Counted from the first letter of the stretch, positions 33,898-45,920 are shown. The stretch: DNA of 64,000 nt from Argyresthia goedartella (GCA_949825045.1 OX463829.1:29699715-29763714), one strand, 5' to 3'. The notes: generated by a model not told the origin, from the letters alone. Numbers and translations: made by a program.

Positions 33898-33942
33898 TCA
33901 ACACAAAAAAGGCAAACGTCGCAAATATATCTACAATTTTTA

Positions 33943-34333
33943 GGGTTCCGGACCCGAAGGGTGCCAAACGGGACCCTATTACTAAGCCTACGTTGTCCGT
34001 CCGTCCGTCCGTCCGGCCGTCTGTCACCTGGCTGTATCTGATGAACCGTGATAGTTAGACGGATGAAATTCTCACAGATGGTGTATTTCTGTTGCCGCTA
34101 TAACAACAAATACTAAATATAGAATAAATAAATATTCAACATTTCTTTCAATACCACATACAAACTTATGAATGCACCTGGTTACGTACATGGAGTGTGA
34201 AAGTAGCTGCACCAATAAGTTTGTAAATAACATTTTGCTATGTAAAATCTAAAATATTCACTCCCCACCATCCCTACCAATGTACGGTGGGTGGTATGGA
34301 ACCTTTCGTGCGCACTTGAACGGTTTTTTTAAT
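33943..34333 (-). repeat. repeat-G, minus copy, near full length
   Basis: GGGTTCCGGACCCGAAGGGT, GTCCGTCCGTCCGTCCGGCC, TGAACCGTGATAGTTAGACG and CATGGAGTGTGAAAGTAGCT are all present. Confidence 0.8.
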
Positions 34334-34374
34334 AATAATTAATATTTAATATCATAGAAATTTATACCCATATT

Positions 34375-34735
34375 TGCAAACCTGAAAACTCTGTGCTTCT
34401 CCCGTAGTGCTCGATAAGCTTGCGAAACTCTGGCACTAACTTGTTCACAAATGTTGTTTATCGTAGGGTTGAAACCTTATGTGTTTACAGGGTGTTCAGC
34501 ATTCTCTTATCACCTCCGTAGAGGTTCATCAAGATCTTCTCGTTAGCATTTCGTACTTCTTCCTGGATATATTTTGGATCAAGGAAAATGCTGGCGAGGT
34601 CTATCCAGTGGGGGTTTATTTTGCGGACTTTGCACCACCTTGCCTCATCAGAAAAGGGCAGAGACGGTGTGGCATCCACTGATGGCAAGCAGGAGTTTAA
34701 CCATCCCTCGTGGAACCTGCATTTCTCCACTGTGA
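34375..34735 (-). pseudogene. coding-like fragment of unknown family
   Basis: One minus frame reads CRFHEGWLNSCLPSVDATPS, INPHWIDLASIFLDPKYIQE and ILMNLYGGDKRMLNTL. After two stops the same frame continues with NKLVPEFRKLIEHYGRS. The content is protein-like and stays in one frame across stops, as in an old pseudogene. The FLDPKY string recalls the LLDPRFK motif of hAT transposases, but no other hAT block is visible. No second copy occurs in this window. Confidence 0.4.
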
Positions 34736-36715
34736 AGGAGTTTTCTGGATAACTTATAGACTGACTGATAGATCAACACACAGCCTAAACCGCTGGTCAT
34801 AGAGGTATGAAACATTGCACAGGGTTTCCTATATAGCGTGGGTTGGCACTACATAGGGAATTGGTGAAATTCACTGCTTGGGGGGGGGGGAAATGGGGTT
34901 TACAGTATGTACGAATATCAAAAACTACATGATTTATGATTATGAAGCTGAAATTTTGCCCGAAGGTAGTTTTTGGGTATGCGACGTCAACGTCATTCTT
35001 CAAATTTCCTTTCGCTAAGGCAGGAAGGCTAAAAACACTACTTGACATATGAAGCTGTAATTTGGCAGGTAGGCTGTTTACAGATATGAGACGTCAAGTC
35101 AGTAAAGTTTTATCGAAATTCGCCTCCACTAGGGGAAAAGGGAGGGTTTTACCAGTTAGTGTCAGATACAACCTTGCCCATCTCTCCCTACCAGGCCTGT
35201 AAACATATTTTTTCGAGGACCTACCTCTAGGTCAAAAATTGTTGGGGGTCGAAAAATAACCCGTCTGACGGGGGATGGGCCACTATCGAACAAGGTCTTA
35301 TGCCCGTTGTAATGTGCATACGAACTGCTCTTCACACTCCCATATATATCATATACACATATATATCACCCAAAAGGGCAAATTGCAGGTAGAAAGCCTT
35401 CAGCATATACTGAGGCCATGGCTCACAGTTAATTCTTAGTAAAACAACTGTAGACACAAAGGGCTTGTTATTAGTCCGTATAGCACACGAGCTGATGCCC
35501 GCTCAATATGTGGGGACCCGCACATAGCAGGGAGGTCTGACTCCTGGGCATGGGTAATTACATTTTTTCCCCTCCAACAAAAAAAAAAGAAGGCCTGCTC
35601 TTCAGACCCTGCTCATAATAGTGACATGCAAATGCAAGAAAAGCTCGTGCACTTACAGAAAGGTAGGGCTAAAGTGCACTATCCTATGCTCCTTTTCCCA
35701 ATGACCTTACCAAGACATTTTTACTTTTTAGAAAAAAAAATACTAATCTTTGACTGGCTGTATTTCCGCAATCAATGGATCTATATAGAGCTTTAGTTGG
35801 ACTCAACTTGTAGAAATAGTTATTTGTGTCACAAGGGAGCAAAATGATGTATTTACGGCGAGGGCGGTTCATTGAATCCAGAGTGATACGATTCATGACT
35901 GACACGTACAACTTTTCACACCGACTATGAGGAAAATTTAAATTAAATGCTCTTAAAAAATTAAATAACTGTACTTTGAATTATACTTTCACCACTTTTA
36001 CAGTAATCGAACAACGTAAACAAAACTTTTTTTTTTAAAATGGCGGATTGTGAAGGATTAGGGAAAGGTCACCACAGATAAAATATCCCTGTGTACTTTT
36101 ACCAATGTGTAAAAATAATCGAATCGAATATTACAATGATTTCGGATATCAATATTAATTATATCACAATAACAGTCATCGATAGATTTGATTTCAGTAA
36201 AACATATAATTTATTGTGACATTTTTTTAAATATTACGAAAAATTAATAAATTTTCATACAACGTTGTTAAAGTTAAAACTTGAAACATGTTCGTTTTTA
36301 ATCGACTACGATGAAATTACAATCGATTATTTTATTAAGATATGTGTTCAATTAGCACAATGCGTAAATGCTACATGCCAATGAATAATTTAAAAAAGTA
36401 GCTTGAACAGAAAAGTAGAATTTTGCTCCCTCTCGTCGTGGAGCAAAACTTACTTTTCCGAATGAAAGGTGTGAAAATTAAATTTACTGTATAAAAGTGG
36501 AGTAAATATACCCTAACAACGCTTCCTTGAGGTAGTTTTCTCGAAAAACTCTGCGCCAAGTGCCAGAATGTCACAGTATTTCTAGCACCACGCACGGGAG
36601 CAGCACGCGGTTTGCAAGGTCCAACACTTGGGTGTAATTTACCCTCAGTGGTACTCTAACAACGTATAAAAAATTACGATGTTTGATGTTTTTTATAAAC
36701 ATTAAAACATTTATA
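34736..36715. other. unassigned; diverged internal repeat
   Basis: ATGATTATGAAGCTGAAATTTTG near 34936 recurs loosely as CATATGAAGCTGTAATTTGG near 35046, and both are followed by GACGTCAA. A G10 run lies at about 34880. No gene recognised; 35200-35580 is G/C-richer but has stops in all frames. Confidence 0.3.
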
Positions 36716-36914
36716 TACAGGCACACATTACAGGTATACATTGCTTCTGACCCCACACTAGGATACACTGTGTCGTGTGAACCAGAAACAGCGACATTAC
36801 ACCTATATACACATACAAGTTCTGTTTTTTTTTTATTTATCCCCAGCCGGTTTCGAACCCAGGACCTCTCGCATGGTAGGCTAGCCACAACCGCAGTTCC
36901 CCACAAAGGTCGTC
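36716..36914 (-). repeat. SINE-B, minus copy
   Basis: Head from 36914 (GACGACCTTTGTGGGGAAC), B-box GGGTTCGAAACCGG at about 36848-36861, and body GTGTATCCTAGTGTGGGGTC. A T9 run interrupts the linker. Confidence 0.7.
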
Positions 36915-37448
36915 TTGATGAACAAACTATTCCTAAAATCCCACTTGTTTGAAATATCGATTTCGATTCGATCCCCGACGCGGACGAAACTTTTTGTGTA
37001 TTAACTTATTTTGCAAATACCAAGCAGGCCCGCCCACCGAGGTTTATTTCGCTCCAGACTCCAGACCAAGTCGCTACCCAATTAAGATTCATATCGGCCT
37101 TGTTTATTTAATCTTTATCTTGCTATCTGTACAAAATGTGCATAGCTGTGACGCAACCGGCGAGAAGCAATTACCGGAGAAAACTCGACGAAAGTGCGCC
37201 GCGTGCGCCGCTGCTGACCGTACGCCGGATGCGCGGCTGTCTTGCCGACCGTACACTCTGTAGACCTTAGTAGTATTATTTCAGAAACAATATGGGGCTT
37301 ATCAATTGCTCACTTCAAAATCACACGTAGACTACACCTTCTGCATCTAATGATACCTGACTCTGCCATGAAGAGCTCATCATTTCATAATTTCTTTATT
37401 GCACACAAAATTTCAAGTAAACTTACATTGACGACAAAACAGTTGGAA
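36915..37448. other. unassigned; LINE-2 tail piece
   Basis: A G/C-rich patch at 37140-37260 (GCGCCGCGTGCGCCGCTGC) has no recognised product. At 37383-37412, CATAATTTCTTTATTGCACA is a minus-strand LINE-2 3' tail. Confidence 0.35.
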
Positions 37449-37481
37449 CACCGTCCTGTTCTGCTGCAGAACAGGACGGTG
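37449..37481. repeat. perfect palindrome, 16-bp arms and 1-base loop
   Basis: CACCGTCCTGTTCTGC (37449-37464), T, then its exact reverse complement (37466-37481). Confidence 0.95.
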
Positions 37482-37769
37482 CTCGCTGATATGAATTTGC
37501 CCTTGGATCAAAAGATCCCAGAATATGCCTGCGCCTAGTAACAAATCGACACTAGACGGACGGGTGATACTCAGGATTGCTAACATTGTAGGGGCGAGAC
37601 TGAAATGTTGTCTGCCCGTACATGTGTTGATGTTGTTAGTTGAGTAGCCAGAAGATAACCGTCAATGTCACGTAAAACGATTTATTAATTCACAATGTTG
37701 CGTAAACGTACGTCACAGCGCGCTGTAGGCTAACTGGGACTTCAAGCGCCGATATTTTTACAATGCATT

Positions 37770-39406
37770 TTAGTTATAACTAGGTACTAATGTACGTAAC
37801 CGTATAAACATGGATTGTATTTCGGTTAATTTCAACTTCTGTATTTGCATTGTGTTGTTTGATAAGTTTTCTATATTAGGTAACACTAGTAATGTTACCT
37901 GCGCTTTGTACTCGTTGACTCGTAACTTAATCGATGTACTGCATCGCTTGATATCTTGTGACACTGTATTGTTTATACCCTTAATAGATGTGTGTTTATT
38001 CTTGTACACTATTTTCAATGTATTGTGTAATCTCTCAAACATAAATGATGCTTCGCTCCCGCAATCGAGAACAGCCCTTGATTCATGACGGCGACCATAT
38101 TTGTCTGCTATATATACCACTGCAGTCGAGAGCAACACTCGCTTTGTCATTTGAACTGAGAGCGACGTCGCATGGATATCGACTGGTGTTTCCTATGGCG
38201 CCACAACATTGTATTGTCTGTTTCGTTGCACTTCATACAAGTTCCTAAGCTACAAATGCGAGCCTAACGATCTGGCCGGAGACAGTTGTTGCATAGCTGC
38301 AGCCTCTTGACAGCCACTGCTCTCTCACTTGCAGATTGGCCTTTGAAATTCTCTGATTATTACCTTGTCATCTAGGGCAGCTTTGTTTATATGTCACTTT
38401 AAGATAGTCAAAACCGTTAGCTATACAAAGCGCTTGAATCTGCAACGGTAGCTAGTCCCCTAATATCTTCAGTGTATTGCCTTGGTTTGTCTACTTTGTT
38501 ACTCATGTTTATTGTTTCTAGTATCTACTACTATTACAGCCCTATTGTTTTAAAATAAGGTGAATTAAGCGAGCGTAATATCTGTTACCCTACTTTATGC
38601 TCCTCCTACTCTCTCAAACTCCTAGCATCCAGTTTTGAACTCATACTGTATATTATAAGGGTATCCCATGACTGCGTGGGTTTCCCAAGCGTATCTAACG
38701 CTCTCAGATTTTTCGAAAATGTTTCTATTAGTTTACGTTTAGATTGGGCATACTCTCGCTTAAGTTGTTCTAAGGAAAACAACGATTGAATGTGGTTCTG
38801 ACTTAATAATCTAATATTGTTATATCGTTCACACAAGAAATCCCAGGCTATGGTGTCATTTCCATATGAGAACTCCAAAGATCGGATAACCTGAATCGCT
38901 TCTCCCTCCAGAGCAGCCCTCATATAATGAAACTTCTGAATCTCAGTGATTTTATTTTCTGTGAAGTTATCTAGAAACTCGAGCCAGTCCTCGTACCGAC
39001 CGCCAAACGGATCTGTATAGTGGACAGTTTTATTCACGAGTCGTCCCAGACAACTTCCCCTTCACCGAAGACCTCACCTTTCCTGAAATGCATGAATGTA
39101 TAGATGAGTCATCTTCATCGCTATTTGCTTGTGCACTTTCACTATGCATCTGCGCTTGTGACATGACTGAGAAGTACACATAGTGTTGTCGTTCAGCAGC
39201 GCATGTTGGAAGATCTTTTTCTTCGACTATACATTCTTTTGCTTTCTGATCTTCATCAAATTGAGTATACATTTCTTCACATTTTGTTATACGTAAACGC
39301 AACTCTGCGGCTTAGACTGGAGTTAAAGCTGACTTTATACTGTTGACATAGTTTACAAATGTCGTTAAGCGACCCTTAACTGAACCTTACGAATTAATTC
39401 TGCCAT
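37770..39406 (-). pseudogene. Pao/BEL-type LTR retrotransposon remnant: gag and protease regions
   Basis: Minus-strand remnant starting near an ATG at 39406. A gag region at 39302-39030 is acidic. Block 38606-39037 has the DPFGGRYEDWLEFLDNF and SLFSLEQLKREY features of the DUF1759 gag domain of Pao/BEL elements. Block 38150-37770 has LDCGSEASF, the aspartic-protease (DUF1758) active-site region; the usual D-[ST/A]-G is D-C-G here. Between them (38605-38150) a Cys/His cluster around 38210-38240 may be a decayed zinc knuckle. The frame is broken soon after the start, by a TAA near 39317, by a TAG just after 38606 and in the linker. Reverse transcriptase, RNase H and integrase are absent and no LTR was recognised. 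It cannot be functional. Confidence 0.75.
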
Positions 39407-39799
39407 TGTGAAAGACTATGACATCGGAAGAGCTCATCATATCATATCAGCATATCAATACAAGTTAGCTTGTGATAAGCAAAACTTGTGACAGCAGACT
39501 TGTATGTACTCAAGTAACAAATAATTATTAATAGATTGTGTACAAACTTTGAGTGTTTTAGCTGGTAAAACAATCAAATCTGATTTATAATGAATATGTA
39601 ATGTAATTAATTGAAAGAAATAAATCTATCTATCCGCTATTCGCGACACAAAAAACTTGTCCCCACAAAAAAAGGCCCACATGGGACCATGTTTTATACG
39701 GAACGCTACAGACGTGCTCAAATAATTCAATATGCGCCCTATAAAATGAAAAACGATCTTCTTTTCTTTGCTTATGTGGCGGTAACTTTGAGAAATCTA
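39407..39799. other. unassigned
   Basis: It could include the leader of the Pao/BEL remnant (minus strand), but no LTR or primer-binding site was recognised. Confidence 0.3.
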
Positions 39800-40140
39800 A
39801 TAATGATGATATTGGCGTGGCGCGCCGGCAGTCGTCGTAAGTGCGGGCGCGAGACAGCCTCAACGCACTGCTGGCTGCAGCAACAATGCATGATCTGTTT
39901 GGTGTTGCATGGAGGGACATAGTGCGCGAATGTGGCAAGTTCTGTGAGATGGATGCATGATTGTGTTGTCACCGAATTATTGAACTTTCAGAATGGAATG
40001 TATATAGTTGTAATTTAATTAATTTTAATTGAATTTGTATTTTTATTTTTGTAATTTGTAATTCTAATTATTACGTAAGTATTTCGGGTATCTTTTATAT
40101 TTGTATCGATTTGGAATTTTCTGTTAGGGTACAAATAATA
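39800..40140 (+). pseudogene. 3' end of a LINE ORF (C-terminal block), plus copy
   Basis: RARDSLNALLAAATMHDLFG, then RDIVRECGKFCEMDA and a TGA at about 39958, matching the minus copy at 27221-27454. The following AT-rich 3' UTR runs into an A-rich tail at about 40145-40160. Confidence 0.5.
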
Positions 40141-40164
40141 ATTAATGAAAAAATAAAATAAATA

Positions 40165-41405
40165 ATAATAATGTTTATTCATAAAACATAAAAGTACAGA
40201 ATATTATTTCAAGAACATAAAATAGTCATAAAGTTACAGTTTTCGTTAAGCAGGCCAACGACTAAGCTAGGCTTTTTAAATGTCTGTGTTATGATCACTG
40301 GTTGCTCAAATTTACACCCTTAGAGCTAAAAAACTTAAATGATAAGTACCAGGGTATATCATAGTATGTAGCCATACTTTGCACTTAATTTATGGTTGTA
40401 TCAGTAAAAATGTGTGCGAGATTGTGTGTGAGTGTTCGTTACACATGTGAATTGTAGAGAAAAGTTTTACTATATTACAGTGAAAATATTTTCAGTTTGA
40501 TAATAGGTCAGTTTGTTATTACGTGCTTAACTTCGAATTTATATAGGTTAAAAATGGTATGATTTTTATTGATTATATTGTAGCGTCTGGGTTCTTAAAG
40601 ACGAGGAATCTGTTTAAAAAGAAAGTTCTGCTTCTGACAGCAGGGCATACGTAAACATTTCGCCGGCTTTTACTGATTTCATTCAAGTGAGAAGTGAGAG
40701 AGTGTTGTTTCAGTGTGGTATGAAATTTGTACAATGATCTGACGGTTAGAGTGTCTGATATTTCATGTAGAGTTCTGGTTGGGAATCTTTATGGTTTGAA
40801 TAGACTAATTTTTAGTGTGAGTCTTTGTGCTTGTTCGACAGCTAGTATATGAGCTTTGGGGATCCACCCCAGCATGTGATTCCGTATGTCACTAATGATT
40901 GGACTAGAGCCTTGTACCTTTGTATAGTTAATGTATCACTTGCAGCATGTCGAAGCTGCTTAAAGACATAGACTAGTTTCCTGATACGTTTGGACAGATT
41001 TTGCGCTTGTTCTCTAAAAATTAGATTGCAATCTATTATTATACCTTGATATTTAGTTAAATTGGTGCTTAAAATTTGAGGACATGTGCAGGTATTGTTA
41101 GGCGGTTAGGAGCATTTATGGGAGATAATATTCAAGTTTTGGAAAATGTCAGTGCATGAAGCCTGGTTTGTAAAGGAGTTGTAACTGAAAGCATCATGTA
41201 TGTGGTTTTGTCTGAATTTAGTGTAAGATAATTAGCTGCTAGCCAATGTGAAACGTTGTAGTTGAAGCCCTTTTGAGCTACTGAGACGGTATCTGTCCAT
41301 GTTTCAGCTATGAAAATATGAGGGTGGGGTCATCAGAGGAGATAATTTTACATCGTGGAAGGTTTATATCGCATAGATCATTTATGTAACATAGGAACAG
41401 TTTCT
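40165..41405 (-). pseudogene. LINE-3 reverse transcriptase, 3' part
   Basis: Minus-strand translation starting at 41400 gives LFLCYINDLCDINLPRCKII, then SSDDPTLIF at the position of the FADDTALIF palm motif, then LAANYLTLNSDKT. Many stops follow. The 3' end has AATAAA and a short ATTATTATT tail at about 40165. The first catalytic residue context is changed (FADD to SSDD). Confidence 0.65.
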
Positions 41406-41635
41406 CGTTTCAGCGTGTGAAAAGGCGGAAGTCAAAAATATTAATAACTCCATTTCCACTAAGGCTATGGATAACCATAACATGAGTCTGGAGTTGCTGC
41501 TTTCCGTTTAAGAAGGGGTAGTATCGGTCATTATTACACACATTTTTAATATCTCTCTTTCGACTGGTATTTTCCCTGAAGCATGGAAACAGGCTTATGT
41601 TATTTCATTTCCCAGTCAACGAGAATAGTAAAGTC
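41406..41635 (+). pseudogene. LINE-3 reverse transcriptase, upstream part in inverted orientation
   Basis: The plus-strand frame reads STKAMDNHN, then THIFNISLSTGIFPEAWKQA and YVISFPSQR, the first conserved blocks of a LINE reverse transcriptase. It lies head to head with the downstream part at 41405. The order and orientation fit a 5' inversion. Confidence 0.6.
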
Positions 41636-41654
41636 ACAAACATATCAACATCCG

Positions 41655-41755
41655 AGACTCGGGGATTTCATTTTCTTACTCCGCTGCCGGGATTAGAACC
41701 CGCGACTTCTAGCTTATGAGGTAGAACCTCGACCGCTTTGCGACAGAGGTCGCTG
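41655..41755 (-). repeat. SINE-B-related head
   Basis: Minus strand: GCGACCTCTGTCGCAAAGCG, then GTCGAGGTTCTACC and CGGGTTCTAATCCCGG (B-box). It is closer to the heads at 28022 and 63129 than to the main SINE-B copies. Confidence 0.6.
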
Positions 41756-42179
41756 TATGGAGTTTTTAGAACTCCATCAATTTTCTAAAAAAACAACAAG
41801 TATCTACATCATAGCGTCACGGCCTTATTCGTGACCTTCTTCCCTGATGGTTAGCAGAGGCACAAGTAGGCCCCCGTAGAGCCTTATTCAATGGTCAACT
41901 TTACGTGACAGCCTATGGTGACAGCCCATCTTTGAAGGTTTTCTATACGATGTTTTCCTTTACCGCCAGAACGTCCGCATCACGAACTTATATCAATTAC
42001 TTATCTCATAGGTATAGTCCATATCGAGATTGATGGCCAGAGGGGAAATAGGACATCACTCTGCCAATTACATCTTTCTGCTAACTCCTACCTTCATACT
42101 GATTCCCACAACACAGAGTAGTAGTGTGGGGAAAAGGGACAAAAAAATGCCAAATTCCCAATAAACATAAACGTAAACA
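41756..42179. other. unassigned repeat-like sequence
   Basis: GTCACGGCCTTATTCGTGAC, GCAGAGGCACAAGTAGGC and GATGTTTTCCTTTACCGCC are motifs of common lepidopteran repeats; a related GGCAGAGGCACAGATGCACC occurs near 29225. Confidence 0.35.
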
Positions 42180-42255
42180 TAAAAATTTATGTACAGGTAC
42201 ATACATTACTTCTGGATCCACACTAGGATACCCTATGCGCTTGGTATGCAGAGAC
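42180..42255 (-). repeat. SINE-B 3' fragment
   Basis: TACAGGTACATACATTACTT and CCACACTAGGATACCC match the SINE-B 3' body. Confidence 0.55.
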
Positions 42256-43518
42256 TCGTACCGAACATATACAGAACGTGTATTTACAAAAGGGCGGTCG
42301 ACAACAGATGCTGGAGTCATGTTAGTTAAACATATTTGTAATGCGTGGGAAGATCGTAGGAATGCTATAGACCACAAAACATTGATCATAAAGCTAAAAC
42401 ACTACGGCATAAAAGGCAATAGCTCTAATCTTATGAGATCGTATTTAGAAGGGAGAGTTCAAAAAGCTGACATTAACAGGACAAAATCATCGGTCTCAGG
42501 TGAAGATGGGAGTCCCATAGGGATCTATTCTGGGTCCGTTCCTTTTCCTCGTGTATCTAAATGCCAATTGTTGCCATTGTTTGTACAAAATATGTCAGAG
42601 ATAGTATTATTTGCAGATGACACGTCACTATTTTTTTAAATTAGGAGAAAGGAAAATGACTTGCAGGAATAATGCTCTCTTGCCAGAACTAGACTGGTTT
42701 ACTGCCAATAACTTGCTTCTGAATTCAAAAAAGACGAAGAAGAAGTAGATGAAACGGTATTTCTCGGCATCACGATTGATGCCAAACTACAGTGGGGTCC
42801 CCATATTGTAAAATTAGCAAATAGCGTTAGCTCCGCAGCATATGCAGTTAAAAGAATCAGGGAATTGATTGACGTTGCAACTGCTAGGCTTGTATATTTT
42901 AGTTATTTCCATACAATTATGTCTACGGCATACTACTATGGGGACGGGCTGCTGACATTGAGACCATCTTCATTTTGCAGAAGAGAGCGATCCGATTTAT
43001 TTATAAGCTATGTAATTGAGAATCTCTGAGAGATTTCTTCAAAGAAACCGACATCCTAAAAGTTGCAAATCAATATATCTATGAAGACATAATGTATGTG
43101 AGGAAAAATATCAGTAGCTTTAAAAGCATTGATAGCCGCCACAACGTGCAAACTGGAAATAAAAATAAACTTTCTTTTCCAATGTTCAGACTCACAAAAG
43201 TTAGCAGTTCTTTTATGGGATACTGTATTCGCTTGTACCATAAAATTCCGCAAGAAATACAAAACTTAATTGAAGCACGAATCAAAAAATGTATAAAGCA
43301 CACTTTGTGCATAAAGGCCTGCTACAAAATTAATTTCTTTTTACAAGACACCGACATCTGGCATGAAACCAGTTCATTGCACCCTATATATTATGTACTA
43401 TCTAATAATTAGGCACCTACTTAATGTTATATTATGCTTGCTTGATATTGTTATGACGTTCATTATGTCTCAATTTTTGTGCTATTATGAATAAAAATCT
43501 TTGAACTTGAACTTGAAC
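42256..43518 (+). pseudogene. LINE-1-related reverse transcriptase, 5'-truncated
   Basis: FTKGRSTTDAGVMLVKHICN opens the frame. DHKTLIIKLKHYGIKG follows directly where the sister copy at 50672 has about 13 more residues including the catalytic SKAFDCVHH block, so that block is deleted. VLFADDTSLFF is retained, then frameshifts. RLYHKIPQEIQNL and a TAA at 43411-43413 end the ORF. The 3' UTR finishes AATAAAAATC with a (TTGAAC)3 tail. It is a diverged subfamily of LINE-1. Confidence 0.8.
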
Positions 43519-43868
43519 GTTGACCACAGTGTCTAATCTGCTTCATCTGTAAGTCTTGAAAGTTTGAAATGTAGAGACAAAAACAGCCTCGGAGCCACAG
43601 CCACCTCACACGGGAAATGGCGTGACATTATGAAGCAACACTTTCGGCTAAACTTTCAAAGAAAGCTTAACAATGGAAAGCTCTGCGGGCATCTCAACGG
43701 CCAGTTTCACTCATCATTACGTATGTGACGTTTACTTAGCATGCGGTTGAATCTTGTGGTTTAAATAGTGACAAGGAGCTGTTTAAAATACCTTTTCTAT
43801 CATTAGGAAGAGATCTGAAGTAAGATATGTGAACATGTAGAAAGAGAATCCTAGATTTAATGGATTTT

Positions 43869-44230
43869 TTATCTACACACGTATCATAAACCCTCCTTAC
43901 TGCGTACAAAAACCGCACGTTACGACCAGCATATTCTAAAACTATTTGGTAAAAACTCATTTCTTATATGAAAATTTGTACATTATGACCATAATGTGTA
44001 ATTTTTCTAAATATTATGACATTCAAATTTCGAACGCCGACGCCGGCCTGCGTGCCGCCCCTAGTTTATTTGTGAACTTGGTACTGACATTCAAATTTCG
44101 AACACCGACGCCCGCCTGCGTGAAGTTGGTACTACAGAACAAGCTAAACAACTGCAGAGCCACAATGCCGGTCAAACATGCGGTTCCTGAACACATCAAA
44201 GAGAGCTTATGATATGTGTGTAGATAAACT
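43869..44230 (-). repeat. MITE-X copy 4 (full length)
   Basis: Reverse complement of copy 3: TTTATCTACACACGTATCAT at the left, GTGTGTAGATAAACT at the right, and CATTATGACCATAATG inside (43981-43996). The central GAACGCCGACGC block is present twice (44032 and 44100), as in copy 3. Confidence 0.8.
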
Positions 44231-45217
44231 GCTGTACATAATTAGGCATTATGTAGCAGTGACATAAACTGCTATTAAAGTATGAATAGGTTCCTAACTA
44301 ATGATCCTATAATGTTATTAAGATACTGTAGAAGCACACACATATACCTTCTAATACAGTGTACAATCGATCCTTTTCCGATAGCGAACCAAATAATGAT
44401 ACATTTCCAATTTATAAACTTTTTTATCACTAAAAAAAATACTTAGAAAAGCCATAACAAAAGTCCATATAAGAGAAGAACTACAATTTACAGCTTACAC
44501 AAAAGATAACAATGAAAGTCCGTAGAAAACAACTGTTTCTTCTCAACAGTACTTATGTATTTTACGATTGTTTTACATTTTGTAGGCTCTCAAAGCGTAG
44601 AATAAAGCAAGGTGTTGCTTAAAAACAAAAGGAAAAGTCGTTGGGTTATGCAACTGCTAATATAGATATATTCTGCTTTAACTCAAGTGAAACTTTGGAA
44701 CCGTAAAATTTATGTTAAGACATTAGTTTATGACAAACATCAATCGTAAATCGGCTGGTTTCTTTACCTTATTTTAAACGTTATAGCATCGCGATGACGA
44801 TTTGATGGAGTTTGTAGCAGCAGGTGTTAAGAAAGCGACTATTGAATTTAGGACAAGTTCATATTAAGGTCGTTTCAAACCAGAGTAAAATTGCTCTTAT
44901 TTTCTGGTTGGATTTACCTTACAAATAAGAGTACTCTGCATGTATTGTTATATTGTTGCTTTGCTTTTAAATTTACTGCCAATTGTAGAATTAATAAGTT
45001 GGCTCATATGACGCTAACGAAATTACTGTTCATATCGTATTTTTGTTCTTAGTAAGGTTGTGTTATCATTACGACTGACAGTGTGCGCCGAATGTCATAT
45101 TTCAAGTATTCAAGTGTCAAATATATATGGATGCCATAGTTTGCGCGAAACTTTCAGCCGATTGAGAACAAAGCTTTGCTAGCAAGCTGACAATTTTTGA
45201 ACATAACAAATTCTCAA
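44231..45217. other. unassigned, probably downstream of gene B
   Basis: AT-rich with no recognised gene or repeat. Confidence 0.3.
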
Positions 45218-45223
45218 TTTTAT
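45218..45223 (-). terminator. candidate polyadenylation signal of gene B
   Basis: AATAAA on the minus strand, about 190 bases downstream of the gene B stop codon. Only position and the hexamer support it. Confidence 0.35.
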
Positions 45224-45414
45224 TCATGAAAGTAAAAATCACGCAGTTCCTCTTTTAAGGCAGAACATTGTCGAGCTCTCCAGCTGATTATGTACAGGTC
45301 AAACTGCATACAGATTCAGTATGTACAATTGTACATCGGGCCCAGCTGTACTGACAACAAAACGCAAAATGTAAACGGTAAAACTGCACACTGCGGGGTC
45401 GATGTTCCATGTTG

Positions 45415-45547
45415 TTAAGTGACGTCATTGTGGGTCCCGTCAATCCAGTGAGTCTGCAGAAGCCAGGTGATGAGGCTGGTGATGGAGCGAGGGTCGGCGC
45501 AGCGGAAGTGCCGGCACGTGGGGCTCAGCTCTGGTGCTTGTGAGGTG
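45415..45547 (-). CDS. gene B, last coding exon
   Basis: On the minus strand CTTCCCTCATCACCGCAG is a strong acceptor ending at 45548. The first base completes the Leu codon begun in the exon at 45921. The exon reads TSQAPELSPTCRHFRCADPR, then SITSLITWLLQTHWIDGTHN, and ends NDVT and TAA (45417-45415). The two Cys are four residues apart (C-X3-C) and an amphipathic WLLQTHW segment follows. The other two frames carry stops or unnatural composition. Function unknown. Confidence 0.7.
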
Positions 45548-45920
45548 CTGCGGTGATGAGGGAAGGGAAGATTAAACAGCAATCAAAGGTTACGCCTTAT
45601 CTCATACCGGGCGGATAGGATAAAGAATTTCGAAGCTTACGGAATAATTCAAATACTTTTAGCTAATATAGAAAAATGTAGATATGTTGACAAGTGCCAC
45701 ACTGTACGCCTGCACCTTGCAGTCTAGGCTTAATGTCACCGTACTAGCAACACAGGGGGTGATGACGTCGCCTGGAACAGTGCTATTACGTCACCCATGA
45801 TTGCGATACTCTATATTCCTTTTACCATGTTCGCATCGACTCAACGCAGGTGACTTCTCGGTCATTTTTAAAGTACTGAGTACTATGTAAATTAAATTAT
45901 GTAAATAAATCTACACTCAC

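Noticed and set aside
43736..43960. 74-codon minus-strand frame (AGRNVRFLYAVRRVYDTCV)
   Set aside because: It lies largely in the MITE-X arm, which recurs as a non-coding inverted repeat in other copies.
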